Positions 37,260 through 46,828 are shown, counted from the stretch's first letter. The stretch is 64,000 bases of DNA from Nitrobacter winogradskyi Nb-255 (GCF_000012725.1 NC_007406.1:2136001-2200000), one strand, 5' to 3'. The notes: a model not told the origin generated them from the sequence alone. Program-made: numbers and translations.

Positions 37260-38681
37260 TTACTTGTTGGCGATGGCGAGCTTGTCCATCGTTTCGAACT
37301 CGAACTTGATCTCTTTCCACGTTTCCATGGCGATCTTCAGTTCGGGCGAGTGAGCGGCGGCAGCGGTGAGGATATCCTTGCCTTCCTTCTCCAGATGACG
37401 GCCCTCGCCGCGCGCCTGGACGCAGGCTTCGAGCGCCACACGGTTGGCATGCGCGCCGGCGGCGTTACCCCAGGGGTGGCCCAGCGTGCCGCCACCGAAC
37501 TGCAACACCGAATCGTCGCCGAAGATCGTGACCAGCGCCGGCATGTGCCAGACGTGGATGCCGCCGGACGCCACGGCGAAGCCACCCGGCATCGAGCCCC
37601 AGTCCTGATCGAAGAAGATGCCGCGCGAGCGGTCCTCCGGAACGAAGGATTCGCGCAACAGGTCGATCCAGCCGAGCGTGGAAGCGCGGTCGCCTTCGAG
37701 CTTGCCCACCACGGTGCCGGTGTGCAGATGGTCGCCGCCCGACAGACGCAGGATCTTGGTCAACACGCGGAAGTGGATGCCGTGATGCGGGTTGCGGTCG
37801 ATCACCGCATGCATGGCGCGATGGATGTGCAGCAACATTCCGTTGTTGCGGCACCAGTTCGCCAGACCGGCGTTGGCGCAAAGACCGCCGGCGAGGTAAT
37901 CGTGCATGATGATCGGAGCACGGATTTCCTTGGCGTACTCGGCGCGCTTGTACATTTCCTCGGGCGTCGGCGCGGTGACGTTGAGATAGTGACCCTTCCG
38001 CTCGCCCGTCTCCTGCTCCGCCTTCTGGACCGCCTCCATCACGAAATCGAAACGGTCGCGCCAGCGCATGAACGGCTGGCTGTTGATGTTCTCGTCGTCC
38101 TTGGTGAAGTCCAGACCGCCACGCAGCGCTTCGTAGCAGGCGCGACCGTAGTTCTTCGCGGAGAGGCCGAGCTTCGGCTTGATGGTGCAGCCCAACAGCG
38201 GCCGGCCGTACTTGTTAAGCTTGTCGCGCTCGACCTGAATGCCATGCGGAGGTCCACCGCAGGTCTTCACGTAAGCGATGGGGAAGCGCAGATCTTCCAG
38301 ACGCAGCGCCCGGACGGCCTTGAACCCGAACACGTTGCCCACCAGCGAGGTGAACACGTTGACGACCGAGCCTTCCTCAAAAAGGTCGATGGGGTAGGCA
38401 ATGAAAGCGTAATAGCAGGTATCGTCGCCCGGCACGTCTTCGAGGCGATAGGCGCGACCCTTGTAGTAGTCGAGGTCGGTCAGCAGATCGGTCCACACCG
38501 TGGTCCAGGTGCCGCAGGACGACTCAGCAGCAACCGCCGCCGCTGCTTCTTCGCGATCCACCCCAGGCTGCGGCGTGATCTTGAAACACGCCAGAATATC
38601 GGTGTCGAGAGGCATGTAATCCGGCTGCCAGTAGCTTTGCCGATATTGCGTGACGCCGGCCTGGTACGATTTGACTGCCAT
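37260..38681 (-). CDS. cbbL: RuBisCO large subunit, form IA (carboxysomal)
   Basis: A 473-residue catalytic subunit that adds CO2 to ribulose-1,5-bisphosphate. Motifs: [14 protein letters not shown] with a catalytic Lys, [17 protein letters not shown] with the carbamylated Lys and metal ligands, and the loop 6 segment [12 protein letters not shown] at 38681 (MAVKSYQAG) is chosen from family length; an in-frame ATG at 38699 would add six residues. First gene of the cso operon, divergent from cbbR. Confidence 0.98.
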   Translation of the reverse strand: MAVKSYQAGVTQYRQSYWQPDYMPLDTDILACFKITPQPGVDREEAAAAVAAESSCGTWTTVWTDLLTDLDYYKGRAYRLEDVPGDDTCYYAFIAYPIDLFEEGSVVNVFTSLVGNVFGFKAVRALRLEDLRFPIAYVKTCGGPPHGIQVERDKLNKYGRPLLGCTIKPKLGLSAKNYGRACYEALRGGLDFTKDDENINSQPFMRWRDRFDFVMEAVQKAEQETGERKGHYLNVTAPTPEEMYKRAEYAKEIRAPIIMHDYLAGGLCANAGLANWCRNNGMLLHIHRAMHAVIDRNPHHGIHFRVLTKILRLSGGDHLHTGTVVGKLEGDRASTLGWIDLLRESFVPEDRSRGIFFDQDWGSMPGGFAVASGGIHVWHMPALVTIFGDDSVLQFGGGTLGHPWGNAAGAHANRVALEACVQARGEGRHLEKEGKDILTAAAAHSPELKIAMETWKEIKFEFETMDKLAIANK

Positions 38682-38860
38682 ATTCGAGAACTCCTTCATG
38701 CGCGCTTGTGCGGTAAGCGAACGACGGGCGAGGACCTACCGCGGTGCGGTGGCCATCCCCCCACCCGGCCCGGGGATGACGTTCGTGGGTCTCAGCAGGG
38801 TCTGTGATTCAGCCGGCCCCGCGATTCACGAGCCCTGAACATAGAAGACGCCCCACATAA

Positions 38861-38896
38861 ACTCTAATTGTTATTTTTGATCATATGCATTAGAGT
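38861..38896. promoter_or_regulatory. Candidate CbbR operator
   Basis: Perfect inverted repeat ACTCTAAT (38861-38868) and ATTAGAGT (38889-38896) with a 20-bp AT-rich spacer, in the cbbR-cbbL intergenic region and just upstream of cbbR. Geometry and position fit a LysR-type activator site. Confidence 0.6.
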
Positions 38897-38912
38897 AACT
38901 TATATATTGGCC

Positions 38913-39848
38913 ATGCATCTCACTCTCAGACAACTCCAGATTTTCGACGCTGTGTTGCAACAGGAGAGCTTCACGCGCGCGGCTGACGCTTTGCATCTCA
39001 CACAGCCGGCGGTCTCGATGCAGATGCGGCAGTTGGAAGAGCAGATCGGCGTGCCGCTGTTCGACCATGTCGGAAAAAAAATCCGGCCGACCGACGCGGG
39101 CCGCGAGTTGCACCGTCACACCACGCTTATCGGCGCCAAGATGCGCGACCTCGAGTCGGCGATGGAAGAGTTTCGCGGCGTCCATCGCGGAGAACTCGAC
39201 CTCACCGTGGCCAGCACCGCCAATTACTTCATGCCTAAGCTCATCGCAGCTTTCTGCGCCTGCCACGCCAGAGTGCAGGTGCGCCTGCAGGTGTCCAACC
39301 AGACGCATATCCTTGAGACGCTATCGGCGACGAATCAGGATCTCGCCATCATGGGGCAGCCGCCGGAAGACAGCGAGCTCGTCGCGCGCGCGTTCCTCGA
39401 CAACCCGCTGATGGTCATCGCCTCGCCCGAGCATCCGCTGGCCGGACGGCGCAAGATCCCGCTGACGGAATTGGGTTGCCAGCCCTTCATTACCCGCGAG
39501 CCCGGCTCCGGTACGCGCAATGCCGCCGAGCGGCATTTTTCGCGTCTTGGCGTGGAATTCCACTCGGTCATGGAAATGAGCAGCAACGAGGCCATCAAGC
39601 AGGCCGTCGAAGCCGGGCTGGGGTTAGGCATTCTTTCGCTGCACACCCTGGAACTAGAGCTGGCGATACGCCGTCTCGTCACCCTCGATGTGGAAAGCTT
39701 CCCCATCGTGCGACAATGGTTCGTCGTCCACCGCAAGGGCAAGCGGCTGTCCGCGGTGGCGCAGTCCTTCCTGACGTTCATCACTCAGCAGGCGCGGCCG
39801 CTGGCCTCGCCCAAGCATCCGCAGCAAGCGCCGCTTCTCATCCCATGA
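38913..39848 (+). CDS. cbbR: LysR-family regulator CbbR
   Basis: A 311-residue LysR-type activator of the RuBisCO operon. HTH: LRQLQIFDAVLQQESFTRAADALHLTQ region (residues 4-30) followed by VSMQMRQLEEQIG. The effector-binding domain has the CbbR-like LDLTVASTANYFMPKL and TREPGSGTRNAAERHF. ATG at 38913 is used because the HTH begins there; an upstream in-frame start at 38868 falls inside the candidate operator. It is divergent from cbbL. Its last 11 bases overlap the end of the convergent PII-like gene. Confidence 0.95.
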   Translation: MHLTLRQLQIFDAVLQQESFTRAADALHLTQPAVSMQMRQLEEQIGVPLFDHVGKKIRPTDAGRELHRHTTLIGAKMRDLESAMEEFRGVHRGELDLTVASTANYFMPKLIAAFCACHARVQVRLQVSNQTHILETLSATNQDLAIMGQPPEDSELVARAFLDNPLMVIASPEHPLAGRRKIPLTELGCQPFITREPGSGTRNAAERHFSRLGVEFHSVMEMSSNEAIKQAVEAGLGLGILSLHTLELELAIRRLVTLDVESFPIVRQWFVVHRKGKRLSAVAQSFLTFITQQARPLASPKHPQQAPLLIP

Positions 39849-40164
39849 ATTTCACCAGGCGGCCGACCTGAATGTCGCTGACGAGAATCACGCCTGAATG
39901 CGCCTCGAAAAACGGCAGGAAGCCCTCGAGCAGCGAGTCGAACAGACTCGGCGGAACGGCGGCGATGATCATGATGAGAACGTCATCCTCATTGAACATC
40001 AGGTGCCCTTCGTACATGCCGTGGGCGCCCTTCCCGGACAGGTTGCCGATAATGGTGTAGCCTTTGACTCCAGCGCGATCGAGCAGATCAGTGGCAAATT
40101 CCCTGTGCTCGCCCTGGAGAATGATTTCCAGCTTCTTCAGCGGATGCAGCTTGATCTCGTTCAT
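39838..40164 (-). CDS. PII-like regulator of the DAB operon
   Basis: A 108-residue PII-superfamily protein (KKLEIILQGEHREFATDLL, GVKGYTIIGNLSGKGAHGMYEG, HSGVILVSDIQVGRL). It lacks the uridylylated Tyr loop context of GlnB, so it belongs to the divergent PII-like group found next to bicarbonate transport genes (carboxysome-associated PII or SbtB-like). Such proteins bind adenine nucleotides, some with bicarbonate, and tune inorganic-carbon uptake. Its ATG overlaps the dabA stop (ATGA). ATG at 40164 fits family length. Confidence 0.88.
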   Translation of the reverse strand: MNEIKLHPLKKLEIILQGEHREFATDLLDRAGVKGYTIIGNLSGKGAHGMYEGHLMFNEDDVLIMIIAAVPPSLFDSLLEGFLPFFEAHSGVILVSDIQVGRLVKFMG

Positions 40165-43100
40165 GCGGAGTATTCCTTCTCGGCAGGAGCGATTAGAGGG
40201 GTCCGCTCCTCCCACTGGCCGTTGTTGAAGACGAAGGGCTTGTAGCCCTGGGTGGGGTCGATGACGATGGCGCGGATCCAGCCGCCGAGCACCAGGCTTT
40301 TGACCTTGACCACGCGCTCCAGCACGCGGCCGGCGAAGTCCAGCGGCGCCTCGATCAGCGCGATCAGGCGCATCGGTTCGTGGTAAGGGCGTCCCTCGCG
40401 CATCACCGTCTGCATCGGCAGGCCGGTGCGCAGATCGCTCAGGCTGCCGGTCATCACCCCGAAGCGCCCGGACACGTTGTGGTAGACCTTGCTGCCGCTG
40501 CCCAGATGGGCATTGTCCACGGTGGAGAAGAAGTGTTCGAGGTTGATCCACTGGCCCACCACCACCGGGGCTGCCAGCAGATTCTCCAGCAGGCGGCCCC
40601 TGGGATCGCAGCGCCAGTCGTAGGACAGCAGGAAGGCGGAGCCCTGCAGATCCGAGTTCTCGGTGAGCGCGCGGCGGCCGACGATGCCGTAGACGTTCCC
40701 CGACAGTCCCCATTCGGGGCGGACCTGCGCCCAGTCCACCGCCAGGCGGTTCGCCAGGCGCAAGGCTTCCGCCGGCTCGAGCGCCTTCGCCTCCGGCAAC
40801 AGCTTCGGCATGCGCTCGGCCGCGGTCAGGCGCGAGGCCGCTCGCAGGCCGTCCCGCAGGCGTTCCAGATATACCAGGTGGCGTGGCGGCAGCAGGTCGA
40901 GGTCAAACAGTTCGATGGCGTCGGTGGTGGTGACGTGCAGCGCGGGCATGAACCAGGTGTCTTCCGGAATGGTGATGCCCATGGCCGCCAGCCGCTCGCG
41001 CACCGCGGGCTTGTTGGCCATCTGCGCGAACACCCGGGCGTTCACGATGCCGCTGGCGCCGCCGCAGGCGCCGCAGTCCAGAGCTGACTCGTAAGGATTG
41101 TTCTCGGTCTTGCCGCCGTGGCCGACCACCAGCACGAAGCGCGAGAAGGTCTGGGTCAGCCCGATCATGGTCAGGGCCGTGTGCACGTAGTTGACCTGCT
41201 CGTCGAGCGAGTAGCCGATGCGCCCCAGCCGCTCGAGCTGATGATTGGTGTAGTCGGCATCGACGCCGTAGACCTGACGCAGCTTGTCGATGAACTCGGC
41301 CTCCTGCGTCTGGGGCACGCCGAACGTCGTGCGCAGCCGCGTCGGCCCGTCGCGGCGGCGCAGCGCGATCTCGCGCAGTTCGCGGATCATGTCGTCATCC
41401 ACCCGCTCGCGCTCGATCTTCAGTTCGGTGTGCAGCGCCTTGACGATCATCGCCCGCTGCAGGGTGCGGATGATGGAGTCGGCCTGCTCGCGGCTGAGCT
41501 TGTCGACCAGCAGGCGGGTCACCGGCTTTTCGGTGTCGATGCGGCGGCGCCAGCGGCTGTAGCCCAGGGGCGCCAGGGTTTTGCCGAACAGGTCCAGCCC
41601 GAACAGCATGCCCACCGCTTCCACCGTGACATAGGGCGAGAGCACCGACTTCTTGAGATCGTGCAGCACGTGGCCGAGCGTGCTGACGAAATCCTCGTTG
41701 TGGGGGTCCAGCGCGGCGGGCAGCTCCAGCACCAGGTTCTTGGGCGTGATCACCGCCGGGCAGTAGTGGCTTTCGCTGCCCTTGCCGTAGCCGAGGAAGC
41801 CCACCGGCACGCCGAAGAAGCCGGCGATGCCGAAGGTCTGGTAATTGCCCACGCGCTCCAGGTGGCGGCGGATGGGTTCGGCGCGCACGTCGATGCAGAA
41901 CCAGGCCTGCGCGAACGGTATCTTGTCGGGCGGCGGATCCTGCGGCGCCTGCACCTGGGTGAGCAGCTTGTCGATGGCCTGCCCCTCCATCGCCAGGGTC
42001 CACACCATGCCTTCCTGCGGCGCGAAGTCCCGCAGCCCCTGCAACAGGCCCTCGACGTCCTCCGGCGCCAGCGCATCGAGCGCGGCGGTGGCGTTCGCCG
42101 CGGCGGCCAGCTCGCGCAGCGCGGCGGCCTGTTGCTGCCCGAGGCGGGCCTGCCACAGCGGCCAGTAGCGTTGCAGGAGATCATGGCAGCGGGCGCCGTT
42201 GCCGCGCGACAGCGTGTCGTCGATGCGCTGCGCCCAGTCGGGCAGCACCTCGCCGCTGTGCAGCGCGTACCGCAGCACGCATTCCGCGCCGCGTTCGCGC
42301 ACCACGGCGCCAAGATCGTCACGCCGCATCGGCGTGCCGCGATGGCGCGCGCTTTCCTGCAGCAGCGCCAGCCCCATGACCAGCCGGATCGCCAGCAGAT
42401 CGACGATATCGGCCGGGTACTGCTGCGCCCAATAGTAATGTTTGGCCGACGCCCGCCAGCGCACGAAGCCGGTCCAGCCGTGCAGCCGGGTGAGCACGCG
42501 GGTGAAGTAGGTCGGCCAGGCCTCGGCGCCGATGCCCATCTCCTCCATGACGTACACCACCGCGCTCTCGGCGTCCTGCACATGGTCGAGGATGTGCCGC
42601 ACATGCAGCCGGCGCAGGACCATGCGCGCGTTGCGCCGCGTGACCTCGCTCCAGGCGGAGAACAGGCCGCGCTCGCGCCCCGGCATCCGCCAGGCGGACT
42701 GGTCTTCGTCGAAGAAATCAAGGCAGTTCTTGATGACGAGTTCGTCGAGCTCGTCGGCGAGTCCCGTGCCCCACAGGGCATCGACCGCCTCGGGCAGCGT
42801 GCGCGCGTGCAGGCGCTGCTCAAGCTCCGGCAGCAGCGCGGCGACGTCGACGGCCTGCGCGGAAGGCGGATGGCCGTGCAGCGCGGCGTGGACGTCCTTC
42901 GCCCGCACGCCGCGCACCACCGCATCGCGGTCGTGCGGCGTCTGCATCAGCGCATGCAGCCAGCGCGGCCAGTCGACGCCCGGCACCGGAGGCAGGTCCT
43001 GCGAGCGTCGCCCGATCTCCTCCTTGAGGGTCTCCGGCCGCACCTTGCCTTCGCGCTGCCAGCGCTGATAGTCGCTGCGCGGCAGGAACATGCGGGCGTG

Positions 43101-43280
43101 AAACAGCTCCGCGCCGCGACGCACCGCCTGCTCGAACGGCATGTCCTCGAGGCCGTAGAGCGGGTTGTGATGAATGAAGGTCCGCATCGGCCAGAAGAAC
43201 GGCACCGGCTCACCCGCCACATAGGCGGTCGAGCGCACCCGTAGACGCCGGCCGAGGTTCAATGCATCCACCATGACCAT
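40161..43280 (-). CDS. dabA: DabA, carbonic-anhydrase-like subunit of the DAB inorganic-carbon pump
   Basis: A 1039-residue DUF2309 protein that, with DabB, is thought to hydrate CO2 vectorially and build up bicarbonate. Beta-carbonic-anhydrase-like zinc ligands are visible: Cys and Asp in WFCIDVRAEPIRRHLE, His in VVGHGGKTENN, and Cys in ALDCGACGG. An early FWPMRTFIHHNPLYGLE motif is typical. ATG 43280 (43274 possible) is chosen because it overlaps the end of the membrane-protein gene, and the longer upstream frame is a shadow of that gene. Length fits the long DabA type. Confidence 0.93.
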   Translation of the reverse strand: MVMVDALNLGRRLRVRSTAYVAGEPVPFFWPMRTFIHHNPLYGLEDMPFEQAVRRGAELFHARMFLPRSDYQRWQREGKVRPETLKEEIGRRSQDLPPVPGVDWPRWLHALMQTPHDRDAVVRGVRAKDVHAALHGHPPSAQAVDVAALLPELEQRLHARTLPEAVDALWGTGLADELDELVIKNCLDFFDEDQSAWRMPGRERGLFSAWSEVTRRNARMVLRRLHVRHILDHVQDAESAVVYVMEEMGIGAEAWPTYFTRVLTRLHGWTGFVRWRASAKHYYWAQQYPADIVDLLAIRLVMGLALLQESARHRGTPMRRDDLGAVVRERGAECVLRYALHSGEVLPDWAQRIDDTLSRGNGARCHDLLQRYWPLWQARLGQQQAAALRELAAAANATAALDALAPEDVEGLLQGLRDFAPQEGMVWTLAMEGQAIDKLLTQVQAPQDPPPDKIPFAQAWFCIDVRAEPIRRHLERVGNYQTFGIAGFFGVPVGFLGYGKGSESHYCPAVITPKNLVLELPAALDPHNEDFVSTLGHVLHDLKKSVLSPYVTVEAVGMLFGLDLFGKTLAPLGYSRWRRRIDTEKPVTRLLVDKLSREQADSIIRTLQRAMIVKALHTELKIERERVDDDMIRELREIALRRRDGPTRLRTTFGVPQTQEAEFIDKLRQVYGVDADYTNHQLERLGRIGYSLDEQVNYVHTALTMIGLTQTFSRFVLVVGHGGKTENNPYESALDCGACGGASGIVNARVFAQMANKPAVRERLAAMGITIPEDTWFMPALHVTTTDAIELFDLDLLPPRHLVYLERLRDGLRAASRLTAAERMPKLLPEAKALEPAEALRLANRLAVDWAQVRPEWGLSGNVYGIVGRRALTENSDLQGSAFLLSYDWRCDPRGRLLENLLAAPVVVGQWINLEHFFSTVDNAHLGSGSKVYHNVSGRFGVMTGSLSDLRTGLPMQTVMREGRPYHEPMRLIALIEAPLDFAGRVLERVVKVKSLVLGGWIRAIVIDPTQGYKPFVFNNGQWEERTPLIAPAEKEYSA

Positions 43281-44017
43281 CCTCCGATCGAAGCCAGCAC
43301 CGCGGCAACGGCAGTAAGCATCAGCCCCAGGCCGGCGCCGTATGACAGATCGACTGTTCCCGCAGGACGCGGCCACTCGCGCCCGAACAGGCCGTGCTGC
43401 CACAACAGCGCGGCCGCCCAGCTCCACAGCAACCACACCGCGAGCACGACGACCGTCAGACCAACGGGAATCTGCTGCAACACCGCAAGCATGGCGAAGA
43501 ATCCGGGAAACGGCGGCGCCGCCAGAGCGGCGAGCAGGGTCACCACCCACGCGAGGGTCAGGCGCGGAAAAGCCGGGCCGATGCGTCCACGCAGGCCGAG
43601 ATAGGCCCCTCCGAAGCGACTGCTCAGGCTGGAGCCGAGAATCATCAGCACCGCGGCGGGAATCGTCATCGCCAGAGCCACGAACACGAGGGTCTTCCCG
43701 TGCAGGCCGTGCAGCCAGGCCAGCCACACCAGCGGCCAGACCGAGGTGGCCTGCAACCGCGCCCAGATGAACACCTCCTGCACCGAAAGCAGCCGCCAAG
43801 CATAGAGCAGCGCTGTAAACGCGGCCAGCAGTTGCAGCGGGAGGACGTATTGCTCAGGCGGCGGCGCCGCCTGGTTGAGCAGCCACGCGCCCGCGGCGGG
43901 GAAAGCCACAAGCGCCGGAACACGCAGCCAGACGGGCAGCACCTGCAGCCCGGCGTTGAACAACATGCTCAGGGGAAACAGCGGCAGAAGGATCAAGGCA
44001 AGGAGCAAAGCGATCAT
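43259..44017 (-). CDS. Membrane protein encoded between dabB and dabA
   Basis: A 252-residue very hydrophobic protein with about seven predicted membrane segments (IALLLALILLPLFPLSMLF; LPLQLLAAFTALLYAW; TLVFVALAMTIPAAVLMIL; LTVVVLAVWLLWSWAAALLW and others). The segment LAAPPFPGFFAMLAVLQ resembles the conserved Pro-rich helix break of NuoL/M/N-type proton channels, so it may be an extra antiporter-like subunit. Start at 44017, five bases after the dabB stop; its end overlaps dabA by 22 bp. Placement between dabB and dabA implies it is part of the pump, but its role is not known to me. Confidence 0.8.
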   Translation of the reverse strand: MIALLLALILLPLFPLSMLFNAGLQVLPVWLRVPALVAFPAAGAWLLNQAAPPPEQYVLPLQLLAAFTALLYAWRLLSVQEVFIWARLQATSVWPLVWLAWLHGLHGKTLVFVALAMTIPAAVLMILGSSLSSRFGGAYLGLRGRIGPAFPRLTLAWVVTLLAALAAPPFPGFFAMLAVLQQIPVGLTVVVLAVWLLWSWAAALLWQHGLFGREWPRPAGTVDLSYGAGLGLMLTAVAAVLASIGGWSWWMH

Positions 44018-44022
44018 GGCGG

Positions 44023-45723
44023 TCAGACCCAACGCAGCCAGATGTTCACCCGCTTGGTCGCGCTCAGCGTGCCGCGCGCCAGTTGGGTGTAGATGTAGGA
44101 CACGTAGAACTCTCGCGAAAATAGGGCATAGAGATTGAGGTAGATGGCGTTCCACCGCGTGCCGGGCTTGCCCCCGAATTCGAGGGAGTGGGTATAGAAG
44201 GTGGCCAGCCAGGAGCCGACCAGCGCGACCGTGACGAGAACCACGAGAGTATCGAAAGCCAGGACGTTGATGCTCGCCGCGGCATAGATGGCGTCGCGCA
44301 ACTCGGCGTCCGGGTAGAGGAAGTTCTCGAACGTATGAGCGATCAGGGTGTAGCCAACCACTACGATGAAAAAGGACAGGAGCACCATGGTCAGCGTGCG
44401 CAGCGGGCTCTCGCTGGGCATTTTATGAATGGAGAAGAACAACTGCGCGCCGGTGACCCAGCCGAAGAACAGCAGCACCACGGAACCTTGCTTATGGAAG
44501 AAATCCGCCGCCACCATCCCATGTGACAGGCCCAGCACCAGCGCCGGCACCAATACGGTGGCGAGCGCGGCCCACAGCCATGGCACTTTCTGGACTTCGC
44601 GCAGGGGACGGCGCTCGACCACGAAGCTGTAGATGTCATCGGGCGGCACGCCATCTTCGCGGCGGCTGTCGCCGATCACGTTGCCCGCGTTGAGAAACAG
44701 CGTGGCCTTGAACAGTCCATGCGCGATGAGATGATAGACGGCGAGCGAAAACGCGCCCAGCCCGCATTCCATGATCATGAAGCCCATCTGCCCCATGGTG
44801 GAATAGCCCAACGATTTTTTTACGTCGTTCTGCGTGAGCATCAGCGCCGAGCCGATCAGCGCCGTCACCAGCCCGACGACAAACGCCAGGTGCAGCGCGT
44901 CAGGCGCGTGAACAAACACCGGCGCGAAGCGGTTGAACAGAAATCCGCCGGCGTTGACGATGCCCGCATGCATCAGAGCCGACACCGGCGTCGGACCGTC
45001 CATCGTATAGGGCAACCATGTATGCAGCAGGAACTGCGCCGAGCGGGCAAAGGCCGCCAGCGCCAACAACATTGCCACCAGCGGCACCACCGCTACTCCG
45101 CCGAGCTGCACATCTGGATTAGCGGTGATCCGCGCGAACAGTTCCGACAACTCGGCGGTGCCATAGCCATGCCACAACAGCAACGCCGCGCCCACCATCG
45201 GCAGATCGCCCACGCGGTAGGTCAGGAAGGTCCACAAGGCATAGCGGCCGCTGGCCTTGCGGCTCGTATCGAAGCCGAGAAGAAAGAACAGCAGCACCCC
45301 GATCAGGAACCAGGCCGCCAGCAGCGTGAGCAGATCGGCGGCGGTCACCATCAGCAGGATGACGGCCGTCATCAGGTCCAGCATGGCGAAAAACCGCACG
45401 TAGCCGGGCTCGTCGGCCATGTAGCGCACCGAGTAGACGTGCACCACCAGGCTGATGGCCGACACCAGCACCGCCATCGCCACGGCAAGGTTGTCGAGCA
45501 TGAGAGCCGCGGGACCGAGCCGCGCCACCGTCACATCGCCCTGTGGGGCGCGCAGCACCGCCACCAGCAACGCCACAGAAACCACGCAGGTGACAGCGGT
45601 CATCGCCACGCTGAGGCGCGCCGCCCGTGCTTGCTGACCAGATCCGGCCAGCGGGGCCATTATCGCCGATAGTACCGGGAGCGCCGGCAACACCACCAGA
45701 CACCAGGAGACCCATTGATCCAC
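44023..45723 (-). CDS. dabB: DabB, NuoL-like ion-channel subunit of the DAB pump
   Basis: A 566-residue proton-translocating antiporter-family protein (NuoL/MrpA-like) that supplies cation flux to DabA. Motifs: LPYTMDGPTPVSALMHAGIVNAG and LGYSTMGQMGFM, with YHLIAHGLFKATLFLNAG. More than a dozen hydrophobic segments are visible. GTG at 45723 is chosen: AAGGAG lies nearby upstream and the first membrane helix begins right after (WVSWCLVVLPALPVLSAI). First gene of the operon. Confidence 0.92.
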   Translation of the reverse strand: MDQWVSWCLVVLPALPVLSAIMAPLAGSGQQARAARLSVAMTAVTCVVSVALLVAVLRAPQGDVTVARLGPAALMLDNLAVAMAVLVSAISLVVHVYSVRYMADEPGYVRFFAMLDLMTAVILLMVTAADLLTLLAAWFLIGVLLFFLLGFDTSRKASGRYALWTFLTYRVGDLPMVGAALLLWHGYGTAELSELFARITANPDVQLGGVAVVPLVAMLLALAAFARSAQFLLHTWLPYTMDGPTPVSALMHAGIVNAGGFLFNRFAPVFVHAPDALHLAFVVGLVTALIGSALMLTQNDVKKSLGYSTMGQMGFMIMECGLGAFSLAVYHLIAHGLFKATLFLNAGNVIGDSRREDGVPPDDIYSFVVERRPLREVQKVPWLWAALATVLVPALVLGLSHGMVAADFFHKQGSVVLLFFGWVTGAQLFFSIHKMPSESPLRTLTMVLLSFFIVVVGYTLIAHTFENFLYPDAELRDAIYAAASINVLAFDTLVVLVTVALVGSWLATFYTHSLEFGGKPGTRWNAIYLNLYALFSREFYVSYIYTQLARGTLSATKRVNIWLRWV

Positions 45724-45830
45724 GGCAACACTCCTTGTTGAATCGGGATGGCGCGATGTCGAAGCAGTCGAGAGGGCCCCCTGCTCCATCTGGCCGGAGC
45801 AGACTGACGTGGGGCATCATATAAGAAAGT

Positions 45831-45863
45831 TATCGAATAAGCAGAAATTTGAATTTCTTATTC
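45831..45863. promoter_or_regulatory. AT-rich palindrome upstream of dabB, candidate operator
   Basis: TTATCGAATAA followed by an interrupted inverted repeat, GAATA-AGC-AGAAATT around TG pairing with AATTTCTTATTC. It lies between the divergent dabB and 45935 genes, so it may regulate both; a LysR-type site is plausible. Confidence 0.45.
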
Positions 45864-45934
45864 AACCCCCAAAGTAAGCTAATATAGTTTGACCCGGACA
45901 CTCATTGAATCGTTTTTCAGGCAAGAGAACTACC

Positions 45935-46228
45935 ATGGCTAAATACGTCGGACTTGATCAAGACACACACGGGATAACCGCGCTGGGGCGAACCGTGCTC
46001 GATGCGCGCGTCTTCGGGCTTATCCCCGAAACGCAGGATTGCGCGGGTTGGGACGCCGGGCAGATGCAGGCATTGATGAGCAAGGTGAACAACCTTTGGG
46101 ATCAATACGGTAACGTTCCCAGTGCGTTGCCGCCGGAGCTGGCCGACCGCCACAATCGCGTTTATAGCGAGGCCATCGCGCGAGCCAAGGCGCGCGGCTG
46201 GGACGCTGAACTGGACGACAACGATTAG
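45935..46228 (+). CDS. Hypothetical protein divergent from the DAB operon
   Basis: A 97-residue soluble protein that I do not recognise (MAKYVGLDQDTHGITALGR at the start; AGWDAGQMQALMSKVNNLWDQYG in the middle; ending in acidic DAELDDND). A pattern of short helices with conserved Trp residues suggests a small folded protein. ATG at 45935 is used because it begins the ordered region and follows CAAGAGAA; an upstream in-frame start at 45905 exists. It shares the control region with dabB and may be co-regulated with carbon uptake. Confidence 0.72.
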   Translation: MAKYVGLDQDTHGITALGRTVLDARVFGLIPETQDCAGWDAGQMQALMSKVNNLWDQYGNVPSALPPELADRHNRVYSEAIARAKARGWDAELDDND

Positions 46229-46447
46229 CCGGAATCAACCGGCCCGCACCCGGCCGAGTTCAGATCGGGTTTTTGCGCGATCAGGCTGGAGAGGTGCGGA
46301 TGACGAGCGCCGCGTAACCGCATAACGGTGTGTGACGACGCGTCGCATCACCTCAAGCTGGCCAGGCCCCTTCAAAGTCTGACAACGAAAGGCCATCGCA
46401 CTCAAACGGCGCGAAAACTTCCTCGATATGTTACAAGGCCACGCATC

Positions 46448-46603
46448 ATGAGCGTTCTGGACGTCTATGTATATGTGATCCCGTTTCTGGTGATCTCCGC
46501 CACCATCGGCGCTGTTTTGTGGAATCGACGGAAGATCAACCGCGCCCGCGCGTCCGACATCAATAAAAAGCCTGAGGACGAGAGCCTTTCCGCCTCTGAC
46601 TGA
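46448..46603 (+). CDS. Small single-pass membrane protein
   Basis: A 51-residue protein: one hydrophobic helix near the N-terminus (VYVYVIPFLVISATIGAVLW), then a basic and acidic cytosolic tail (RRKINRARAS ... EDES). Small but with clear membrane topology. Start at ATG 46448; no strong ribosome site. Function unknown. Confidence 0.5.
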   Translation: MSVLDVYVYVIPFLVISATIGAVLWNRRKINRARASDINKKPEDESLSASD

Positions 46604-46611
46604 ACTCAGAG

Positions 46612-46692
46612 TCCTTCACCGCTTCGCGGAAGAGGGAATGAGTCTATCGCTTTGTTTTGACGCGTTTTCTTCACACGAACTGGTATCCATCC
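46612..46692 (-). repeat. Dispersed-repeat copy
   Basis: Minus-orientation copy: TTTGTTTTGACGCGTTTTCTTCACACGAACTGG region with the preceding ACCGCTTCGCGG hairpin-like arm. It follows the small membrane protein gene. Confidence 0.6.
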
Positions 46693-46828
46693 CCGGCTCA
46701 GATCCGTGGACGTGCTTCACGCGAACCCGACAGGCTCGGATTCAATTCAAGGCAGCGCGAGAATGCTGTCTTCCGTTGCCGGATGAAGCGGGTGCCGCCG
46801 CGCATACGACGTAAGCCAAAGCGGCTCG

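Noticed and set aside
41118-43244. 708-codon plus-strand open frame opposite dabA
   Set aside because: Shadow of dabA; Arg/His/Gln-rich low-quality composition and no domain.
43281-43799. N-terminal extension of the dabA frame
   Set aside because: It overlaps the membrane-protein gene in another frame and does not look like protein; the DabA family start fits 43280.
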